From CAIYRG01 sp035632215 (lineage in GTDB: Bacteria; Pseudomonadota; Alphaproteobacteria; Micropepsales; Micropepsaceae): a stretch of 15,599 nucleotides of DNA. A model generated the notes under the pieces. The model ran no database searches, was not told where the DNA came from, and saw only the letters and a program-made list of their open reading frames with translations. Location of the stretch: contig DASQHF010000052.1 of the NCBI GenBank assembly GCA_035632215.1, forward strand, positions 1 through 15,599, in the 5' to 3' direction. The stretch's first letter is position 1. The number at the start of each line of letters is the position of its first letter. A program made the position numbers and the translations under genes. Positions 6,934-11,959 of this stretch are shown one piece after another.

Positions 6934-6943
6934 TACTTAAGTC
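6934..6943. promoter_or_regulatory. ACTTAAGTC palindrome upstream of the DyP operon
   Basis: TACTTAAGTC contains the perfect palindrome ACTTAAGT and shares the nonamer ACTTAAGTC with 2891-2899. It lies about 120 bp upstream of the 184-aa gene start, a plausible activator or response-regulator position. Low certainty, because such short matches occur by chance. Confidence 0.3.
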
Positions 6944-7078
6944 GCATTTCGTCTGCTGATCCAATAGGTCGGACAATTGGCTAAAGTCTGAACCTGGCAA
7001 AAGTTCAGCCGCTGCTCGACTGAGTTCCCAATGTCCACTACGGGCGAAAAGCGGAAGTGCCCGCCCGTCAGCCGTTAG

Positions 7079-7103
7079 GTCCGCTATGCGGCGCATAGCG
7101 GAC
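7079..7103. repeat. Perfect 25-nt palindrome
   Basis: GTCCGCTATGCG (7079-7090) and CGCATAGCGGAC (7092-7103) are perfect reverse complements around a single central base, giving a strong hairpin. No T-run follows on either strand, which argues against an intrinsic terminator. The outer sequence (GTCCGCT...AGCGGAC) resembles dispersed repeats I recall from Rhizobiales intergenic DNA; a dimeric operator is the alternative. Confidence 0.65.
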
Positions 7104-7109
7104 TTCGAG

Positions 7110-7127
7110 CGGCCAAGCCATTGGCCG
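7110..7127. repeat. Hairpin CGGCCAA-GCCA-TTGGCCG
   Basis: Seven-base-pair perfect arms with a four-base loop, six bases from the 25-nt palindrome. Together they form a double stem-loop typical of bacterial palindromic intergenic elements. It has no T-run and lies about 165 bp past the end of fliP, so it is probably not that gene's terminator, though it could protect the mRNA 3' end. Confidence 0.5.
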
Positions 7128-7292
7128 GCGTAAACGCTGCCAAACGCAACGGCAATCTATCTGGCGTCTGTAGGGGGAGGGAATTAAGCGGCTACCCGTC
7201 CAGTCTATTGCAATTTGCAACGACTTCGGTATATTGCAGTCGCCCCAGGGCGAATCTTCGAATGCGGAATCGGCAAACATGCTCTAAGGCCG

Positions 7293-8069
7293 TCAGTTTG
7301 GCGCGATCCCTGCGCCGTAGCTGGCGACGAGCGAGCCGGCGACAAGGCGCCAGCCGTCGACGAGCACGAAGAAGATGAGCTTGAAGGGGAGCGAGATCAC
7401 GATGGGGGGCAGCATCATCATGCCCATGGACATCAGGATCGAGGCGACCGCCATGTCGATGACGAGGAAGGGCACGAAGATTAGGAACCCGATCTCGAAG
7501 GCTCGTTTCAATTCCGACAGCATGAACGCCGGCACCAGCGCCTGTAAGGGCGCCGCCTGCGGCGTCGGAGGCGTGGGCGTCTTCGACATGTCGACGAAGA
7601 GGCGTAAGTCTTCCGTCCGCGTGTGTCCGGCCATGAATTTCTTGATCGGATCGGAAGCTCTGGTAAGCGCTTCCGTCGTGTCGATCTGCTGCGCGATCAT
7701 CGGCTGCATCGCATTCGTGTAGATGTCCGAGAAGGTCGGAGCCATGACGAAGAAGGTTAGGAACAGCGCCAGCGACACGATGACGCTGTTGGGCGGGCTC
7801 TGCTGAATGCCGATCGCGGTGCGCAAGAGCGAGAGCACGACGACGATGCGCGTGAAGCAGGTCATCATGATGAGGATCGAAGGCGCGAGCGAAAGAATCG
7901 TGATGAGACCTACGATCTGCATCAGCCGCTCGGTCATGACGCCATTGCCGGTCAGATCGAGCGTCAGTCCCTGAGTCGCGGGCTGCGCCGCGGCCGCCCA
8001 GGCGAAGGACGGAAGGAAGAGACTGAGCGCGAGGAAGATCGCAACCGGGATGAAACGCTCGGCCCTCAT
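7293..8069 (-). CDS. fliP: Flagellar type III export gate protein FliP
   Basis: FliP forms the core of the flagellar export gate in the inner membrane, as a pentamer assembled with FliR and FliQ. This protein has 258 aa with a cleavable signal peptide (RFIPVAIFLALSLFLPSFAWA). The conserved stretches are visible: ILIMMTCFTRIVVVLSLLR, QQSPPNSVIVSLALFLTFFVM, and the C-terminal SMGMMMLPPIVISLPFKL with FVLVDGWRLVAGSL. I chose the ATG ending at 8069 because AAGGAAG precedes it and its ATGA overlaps the fliO stop by four bases. An upstream extension to 8165 encodes Arg-rich nonsense inside fliO. Transcribed away from flgB, from a control region with CtrA-type sites. No terminator is evident after it. 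Confidence 0.97.
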   Translation of the reverse strand: MRAERFIPVAIFLALSLFLPSFAWAAAAQPATQGLTLDLTGNGVMTERLMQIVGLITILSLAPSILIMMTCFTRIVVVLSLLRTAIGIQQSPPNSVIVSLALFLTFFVMAPTFSDIYTNAMQPMIAQQIDTTEALTRASDPIKKFMAGHTRTEDLRLFVDMSKTPTPPTPQAAPLQALVPAFMLSELKRAFEIGFLIFVPFLVIDMAVASILMSMGMMMLPPIVISLPFKLIFFVLVDGWRLVAGSLVASYGAGIAPN

Positions 8070-8344
8070 GCCGACTTCCTTTCGATGTCCTTCATCGCGG
8101 GTACGCTGGTGATGAGGGAGGCACCTTGCGGTGCGGTGACGAGCACGTGCTCGGTCCCGTCGCAACGCACGATGCAGACGCGATGCGTCTTGCTTAAGAT
8201 CAGCGACTCGACGACCGCTAGCCTGCGGTTCGCGCCGGGGATTCCTGGAAGACCGTAGCGGCGAAGCGCAAGTCCGGCAGCGCCTACGAGCGCGAGCACG
8301 AGCGCTAGCGCGCCGAGATAGCGAAAGCCGTCCATCAGGTCCAT
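8066..8344 (-). CDS. fliO: Flagellar biosynthesis protein FliO
   Basis: FliO is a small membrane protein that helps FliP oligomerise. This 92-aa product has one membrane segment near the N-terminus (YLGALALVLALVGAAGLAL) followed by a cytoplasmic domain with RRLAVVESLILSKTHRVCIVRCDGTEHVLV, the usual FliO pattern (R-L-V-E-x-L-x-L...R-R-L-V-L-V-R-C-D). Position directly before fliP, with a four-base overlap, confirms it. ATG at 8344 is preferred over an upstream TTG (8386) that would add 14 family-unlike residues. A second in-frame ATG nine bases later is also possible. Its 5' end is 92 bp from the nearer CtrA-like site. Confidence 0.88.
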   Translation of the reverse strand: MDLMDGFRYLGALALVLALVGAAGLALRRYGLPGIPGANRRLAVVESLILSKTHRVCIVRCDGTEHVLVTAPQGASLITSVPAMKDIERKSA

Positions 8345-8435
8345 GAAACCGAAATCCTCGAGACGTTTGGGCGAGCCGCTCGGCAAGTTTCGCCGGGTGA
8401 GAGCCCGAATGCCTGCCGATCCTCGGCTTTTGTGC

Positions 8436-8450
8436 TTAATCGCGAGTAAA
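8436..8450 (-). promoter_or_regulatory. Degenerate CtrA box, fliO side
   Basis: On the minus strand the sequence reads TTTA-CTCGCGA-TTAA: a full TTAA and a one-mismatch half with the correct seven-base spacing of the CtrA consensus. It lies 92 bp upstream of the fliO ATG, 38 bp from the perfect site on the flgB side. It could serve fliO-fliP or help CtrA bind cooperatively. Confidence 0.5.
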
Positions 8451-8488
8451 CGCGCTGGGCAAAATTTTCTTAGGCTTGGACGCGAAAA

Positions 8489-8503
8489 TTAAGCGGTGAT
8501 TAA
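8489..8503 (+). promoter_or_regulatory. CtrA binding site, perfect TTAA-N7-TTAA, upstream of flgB
   Basis: TTAA-GCGGTGA-TTAA is an exact match to the CtrA consensus of alphaproteobacteria. It lies 55 bp upstream of the flgB ATG, where CtrA usually overlaps or abuts the -35 region of flagellar promoters. This makes it the likely main control site for flgB-flgC-fliE-fliQ-fliR-flhB. CtrA-P level is set by CckA, encoded at the far end of the same strand run. The match is seen directly; binding is inferred. Confidence 0.75.
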
Positions 8504-8558
8504 GCATGGGAGCCGATGCTGCGATGAAGCCAATTTCTCCGCAGACGGAGCAATTTCC

Positions 8559-8966
8559 ATGGACATGGGACAGATCCCGCTGTTCTCGCTTCTTACCCAG
8601 CGCATGCAGTGGCTTTCCTCGCGCCAGGCGCTGCTCTCGCAGAATGTAGCGAACGCGGACACGCCCAATTATGTCGCGCGCGATCTGAAACCCGTGGATT
8701 TCGGCAAGATCATCGCGAATGAAGCCTCCGCGACTTCGCTCTCGCTTACCGACGCGCGGCACATCCCGGTGAACGCCAGAGGTTCTGCGCCCTATGACCA
8801 GGAAGACGCGTTCGGCGAAGGCGGCACGCCCACGGGCAACATCGTCTCGCTCGAACAGGAGATGATCAAGCTCTCCGATACCCAGATCCAATATCAGGCG
8901 GCGACCAATCTCTATTCGAAGGCCGTCAACATGTTCCGCACCGCGTTGGGCGGTCGCTCAGGCTAA
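8559..8966 (+). CDS. flgB: Flagellar proximal rod protein FlgB
   Basis: FlgB is one of the proximal rod proteins of the basal body, exported through the type III gate and placed on FliE. This 135-aa protein contains the family signature RQALLSQNVANADTPNYVARDL (about 21-42) and a C-terminal helix beginning VSLEQEMIKLSDTQIQYQAAT. I chose the ATG at 8559 because CGGAG lies eight bases upstream and the N-terminus MDMGQIPLFSLL fits the family; a GTG at 8496 lies inside the CtrA box and is rejected. It is the first gene of a six-gene run with 11-nt gaps to flgC and from flgC to fliE. Confidence 0.96.
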   Translation: MDMGQIPLFSLLTQRMQWLSSRQALLSQNVANADTPNYVARDLKPVDFGKIIANEASATSLSLTDARHIPVNARGSAPYDQEDAFGEGGTPTGNIVSLEQEMIKLSDTQIQYQAATNLYSKAVNMFRTALGGRSG

Positions 8967-8977
8967 GAGGGTCAATC

Positions 8978-9388
8978 ATGGACTTCACGACCTCGCTCTA
9001 TCTCGCCGCCGCCGGCATGCGCGCGCAGTCGGGACGCATGCGCATCATCGCGGAAAATCTCGCGAACGCGGATTCGACCTCCGCTGCCGCCGATGGCCAG
9101 CCCTATCGCCGCCGCATCTCGACGATCACCACCGAATTCGACCGCGAGCTCGGCGCCACCTCCGTCAAGCTCGGCGACCCGGTGGCCGACCAGTCGGATT
9201 TCCGGCTGCAATACGACCCCGGCAATCCTGTCGCGGACAAGGCGGGCTATGTGAAGCTCCCAAACGTGAACGCGCTTGTCGAGATGATGGACATGCGCGA
9301 CGCGCAGCGAAGCTATGAAGCCAATCTGCAAGTGATGGATGGCGCGCGCGCGATGCTGGTGCGCACCGTCGATCTGTTGCGGCGATGA
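8978..9388 (+). CDS. flgC: Flagellar proximal rod protein FlgC
   Basis: FlgC is a 136-aa proximal rod subunit. The N-terminal flagellar-rod helix with the motif AAAGMRAQSGRMRIIAENLANADS (about 10-33) and the C-terminal helix VNALVEMMDMRDAQRSYEANLQVM are both typical; N- and C-terminal helices pack together in the rod. GAGGG (8967-8971) six bases before the ATG is a good ribosome site. It lies between flgB and fliE as in most alphaproteobacteria and is probably CtrA-controlled through the flgB promoter. Nothing is missing. Confidence 0.96.
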   Translation: MDFTTSLYLAAAGMRAQSGRMRIIAENLANADSTSAAADGQPYRRRISTITTEFDRELGATSVKLGDPVADQSDFRLQYDPGNPVADKAGYVKLPNVNALVEMMDMRDAQRSYEANLQVMDGARAMLVRTVDLLRR

Positions 9389-9399
9389 AGGAGTAAGCC

Positions 9400-9729
9400 A
9401 TGGCCGTGACTTTCGTCGCCGCGAACGCCGCTTATCAGGCGGCAAGCCGCATCGGCGCCGGCGCGCCAGGTGCCGCGGGCGCGCTCGGCTCTGCGCCTGT
9501 AGCGGCGGACGGGACCTCGTTCCAGCACGCGCTCACCGACGCGATGAAGAATGCGATGAGCCAGATGCGCACCGGCGAATCCGCTGCCGGCGAGGGCGCC
9601 GCGGGCAAAGGCGACATCGTGCAGGTGGTGAACGCGGTGACCGCGGCCGAGCTCACCTTGGAAACCGTGGTTGCGATCCGCGATCGCGTGATCTCGGCCT
9701 ATCAAGACATCATGAAGATGCCGATCTGA
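9400..9729 (+). CDS. fliE: Flagellar hook-basal body protein FliE
   Basis: FliE joins the MS ring and export gate to the rod. This product has 109 aa: an Ala/Gly-rich N-terminal half, then DGTSFQHALTDAMKNAM, a second low-complexity Gly/Ala segment, and the conserved C-terminal part VQVVNAVTAAELTLETVVAIRDRVISAYQDIMKMPI, the family hallmark that ends in the usual M-P-I. AAGGAG (9388-9393) lies six bases before the ATG and overlaps the end of flgC. A tandem repeat separates it from fliQ. Confidence 0.96.
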   Translation: MAVTFVAANAAYQAASRIGAGAPGAAGALGSAPVAADGTSFQHALTDAMKNAMSQMRTGESAAGEGAAGKGDIVQVVNAVTAAELTLETVVAIRDRVISAYQDIMKMPI

Positions 9730-9734
9730 CGATA

Positions 9735-9769
9735 GAAATCGGAAATCGGAAGTCAGAAGTCGGAATCGG
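9735..9769 (+). repeat. 7-bp tandem repeat between fliE and fliQ
   Basis: The units GAAATCG, GAAATCG, GAAGTCA, GAAGTCG and a shortened GAATCGG run head to tail. The last unit runs into CGGAG (9768-9772), the ribosome site of fliQ five bases before its ATG. The purine-rich strand of repeated GGAA-like units could attract ribosomes or leave the leader unstructured; copy number changes could alter fliQ translation. Repeat seen directly, effect inferred. Confidence 0.75.
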
Positions 9770-9777
9770 AGACAGCC

Positions 9778-10041
9778 ATGACGGGTGCGGAAACTTTGGA
9801 TTTCGCGAGAGAGTCGATCTATCTCCTCCTCGAGATTTCCGCGCCGGCGATGCTGACCGCGCTTGTTGTAGGCGTGGTGATCGGGCTTTTGCAGGCGGTG
9901 ACCCAGATCCAGGAAATGACGCTTGTCTTCGTGCCGAAGATCCTCGCCATCTTCCTGGTGCTCTTGATCGCGTTGCCTTTGGCGGGAAGCGCCATGGCGA
10001 CCTACATGGATGATGTGGCCGCGCGCATCGCCGCTCCATGA
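9778..10041 (+). CDS. fliQ: Flagellar type III export gate protein FliQ
   Basis: FliQ is an 87-aa export gate subunit with two membrane hairpin helices (about residues 18-40 and 52-75). The conserved stretch VVGVVIGLLQAVTQIQEMTL followed by FVPKILAIF is unmistakable. Its stop overlaps the fliR start in ATGA, so FliQ and FliR, which assemble in one complex with FliP, are translationally coupled. The ribosome site CGGAG lies at the end of the 7-bp tandem repeat. Full length for the family. Confidence 0.97.
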   Translation: MTGAETLDFARESIYLLLEISAPAMLTALVVGVVIGLLQAVTQIQEMTLVFVPKILAIFLVLLIALPLAGSAMATYMDDVAARIAAP

Positions 10042-10802
10042 CTATCATCCTTCCCCAGCTTCAGGGGGTCGTCCTCGTCTATCTGCTGACTTTCGCGCGA
10101 GCCGGCGCGATGATCATGCTCTTGCCCGTCATTGGCGATGCCGGCGTTCCGGTTCGCGTGCGGCTTGCCTTCGCGCTTGCGGTCTCGGCCGCCCTCGTCT
10201 CGATCACGGCGCAATATTATCCCGCCGCGGCGCCGCAGCCTTTGGAGCTCGCGACGCTTATCGTGCGCGAAGTCACCGCCGGGGTTCTCGTGGGGACAAT
10301 GGCCCGCCTCATCATGAGCGCGCTCGAGACCGCGGGATTTCTCATCGCGGCGCAGACGGGTCTCGCGTTTGCCCAGACCTTCGATCCCGGTCAGGGGACG
10401 CAGGGCGCGATGGTCTCGACCTTTCTCTCCCTCATCGGCGCGCTCTTGGTGTTCGAGACCGGCCTCCATCATCTCGCGCTTGGCGCGATCGCGGGGAGCT
10501 ACATCATGCTTCCCCCGAACGGTCTCATCCCGACCGCCGACATGGCGGAATTGACCATCCGGCTCGTCACGGGGGCCTTTGCCCTCGGGCTTCAGCTCGC
10601 GGCGCCGTTCCTTGTGTTCGGGCTTCTGCTCTATGCCGCGCTCGGCGTGCTCTCGCGCCTGATGCCGCAGCTTCAGATCTTCTTCATGGCGCTGCCTTTA
10701 AGCATTCTCACGGGCTTTGCGCTTCTGATGCTCTTCATCGGCGTCATCATGAGCACCTTCCTCGATTTCTTCGCCGCACAGATGCGGGTGTTCGGAGGCT
10801 AG
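10038..10802 (+). CDS. fliR: Flagellar type III export gate protein FliR
   Basis: FliR, one copy per export gate, closes the FliP pentamer. This 254-aa protein has about six hydrophobic segments. FARAGAMIMLLPVIGDAGVPVRVRLAFAL near the N-terminus, AAQTGLAFAQTFDPGQGTQG in the middle, and LMPQLQIFFMALPLSILTGFALLM near the C-terminus match the family. Starts in a four-base overlap with fliQ; followed after four bases by flhB, whose ribosome site lies in the last codons of fliR. No irregularities. Confidence 0.97.
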   Translation: MTIILPQLQGVVLVYLLTFARAGAMIMLLPVIGDAGVPVRVRLAFALAVSAALVSITAQYYPAAAPQPLELATLIVREVTAGVLVGTMARLIMSALETAGFLIAAQTGLAFAQTFDPGQGTQGAMVSTFLSLIGALLVFETGLHHLALGAIAGSYIMLPPNGLIPTADMAELTIRLVTGAFALGLQLAAPFLVFGLLLYAALGVLSRLMPQLQIFFMALPLSILTGFALLMLFIGVIMSTFLDFFAAQMRVFGG

Positions 10803-10806
10803 ATAA

Positions 10807-11889
10807 GTGGCCGAAGAACGCGACGACTCGCAGCGAACGGAAGAACCGACACAACGGCGCCTCGACGAGGCGCTGAAAAAAGGCGATGTCGTCAAAAGCG
10901 CGGAGCTTGCCGCTTTCGTGATGATGGCGGGTGCGGCGCTCGCACTGACGATGTTCGCGCGCGGCGCCGCCAATCGCTTTGCCGGGGAATTTCTTGTCTT
11001 CCTGCAAAACCCCGCGCAGATGGAACTCGACGGCAGCTCCGCGGTCGAGCTTCTGCACAAAGCCGTTTTGGGTCTATTTGTCCTCCTCGCGCCCGCCGCG
11101 GGACTGATGCTTGCGGCGGCACTTGGGGGCCATCTCATCCAGCACCGGCCGTTTTTTTCAGGCGACCGGCTCAAGCCCGACCTGTCCAGGCTTTCGCCGA
11201 TCGCCGGCTTCAAGCGGCTGTTCGGGCTGGACGGGCTCGTCAATCTCCTGAAAGGGATGGCCAAGATCGGGCTCGTCGGAGCCGCCGCCTTTGCAGCGGT
11301 CTGGCCTCAGCGCGGCCTTCTTTCGACCGCGCTCGACCTCAATCCGGCCGGTGTCGCCGCCTTGAGCTTGAGCCTGATTTCCAAGGTTTTGCTGGCCGCG
11401 CTTGTCGTCATGGGGGTGATCGCGGCCGCCGACTACCTCTATCAGCGGCAGCGCTTCCTCGCCCGGCACCGCATGACGCGGCAGGAGCTGAAAGACGAGA
11501 TCAAGCAGTCGGAAGGCGATCCCCAGGTCAAGGCCAGAATCCGCCAGATCCGGCTCGAGCGCTCGCGCAAGCGCATGATCGCCGCAGTCCCCGAAGCAAC
11601 TGTGGTTATTGCGAATCCCACCCACTATGCGGTCGCTTTGAAGTACGAATCAGGCAAAATGAGCGCGCCCATCTGCGTCGCGAAGGGCGTGGATCATTTG
11701 GCGCTGACGATCCGTAGGATTGCCGAAGAACATGATGTTCCCGTCGTCGAAAACCCGCCTCTCGCCCGCGCCCTTCATGCAGCCGTCGAGCTTGATGAGG
11801 AGATTCCGCCCGAGCACTACAAAGCCGTGGCGCAGATCATCGGCTATGTCATGCGTATCGCAAATCGGGCCAAGTTCTGGCGGAATTAG
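10807..11889 (+). CDS. flhB: Flagellar export switch protein FlhB
   Basis: FlhB switches export from rod/hook to filament substrates by cleaving itself between Asn and Pro of an NPTH loop. Here the loop is N270-P271-T272-H273, intact. The 360-aa protein has the usual plan: N-terminal EERDDSQRTEEPTQRRLDEALKKGDV, four membrane segments (roughly 35-55, 82-105, 140-160, 185-205), and a cytoplasmic domain from about 215 (QRFLARHRMTRQELKDEIKQSEGDPQVK). The start is GTG with GGAGG (10794-10798) eight bases upstream, inside fliR. It is the last flagellar gene of the run, separated from cckA by a palindromic repeat. Confidence 0.97.
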   Translation: MAEERDDSQRTEEPTQRRLDEALKKGDVVKSAELAAFVMMAGAALALTMFARGAANRFAGEFLVFLQNPAQMELDGSSAVELLHKAVLGLFVLLAPAAGLMLAAALGGHLIQHRPFFSGDRLKPDLSRLSPIAGFKRLFGLDGLVNLLKGMAKIGLVGAAAFAAVWPQRGLLSTALDLNPAGVAALSLSLISKVLLAALVVMGVIAAADYLYQRQRFLARHRMTRQELKDEIKQSEGDPQVKARIRQIRLERSRKRMIAAVPEATVVIANPTHYAVALKYESGKMSAPICVAKGVDHLALTIRRIAEEHDVPVVENPPLARALHAAVELDEEIPPEHYKAVAQIIGYVMRIANRAKFWRN

Positions 11890-11895
11890 AATGCT

Positions 11896-11959
11896 TCCCC
11901 CTGCAAGGGGGACGTCGATCCGACGGAGCGCGTCAGCGCGTAGTCGGATCGGGTGGGGG
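11896..11959. repeat. REP-like double-hairpin repeat between flhB and cckA
   Basis: Two stem-loops fill the gap. TCCCCC (11896-11901) pairs with GGGGGA (11907-11912) around TGCAA. CGATCCGAC (11916-11924) pairs with GTCGGATCG (11943-11951), with an inner CGCG-TCAG-CGCG stem (11929-11940) in the loop, and GTGGGGG follows to 11959. The C-run / G-run hairpin plus a second stem ending in GGGTGGGGG is the look of mobile palindromic intergenic repeats common in Rhizobiales (recalled, not searched). It leaves only five bases to the GTG at 11965 and contains the alternative GTG at 11953. Confidence 0.7.

Larger units (their letters stand above)
6815..7292. other. Palindrome-rich intergenic region, promoter side of the DyP operon
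   Basis: No gene is supported here. It separates the 3' end of fliP from the start of the DyP operon and must hold the operon's promoter, although I cannot point to a clear -35/-10 pair. Besides the palindromes listed separately it contains a degenerate inverted repeat TCCACT/AGCGGA (7034-7039/7050-7055), TTGCAA-T-TTGCAA (7208-7220) and CGCCC-CA-GGGCG (7241-7252). The minus-strand frame 6815-7096 is open by chance or as decayed repeat: its translation (for example FARSGHWELSR) resembles the spurious peptides that dispersed AGCGGACATT-type repeats give in Rhizobiales genomes. Confidence 0.45.

Noticed and set aside
6815..7096. N-terminal extension of the 184-aa protein to 7096
   Set aside because: AGGAGG directly precedes the ATG at 6814, and the extension reads through a palindrome and repeat-like DNA with unlikely composition.
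8070..8165. Upstream extension of fliP
   Set aside because: It would lie wholly within fliO and add an Arg/His-rich stretch before a good signal peptide; the ATG with four-base overlap is far more likely.
8496..8558. GTG start for flgB at 8496
   Set aside because: It falls within the CtrA box and adds 21 residues foreign to FlgB; the ATG at 8559 has a proper ribosome site.
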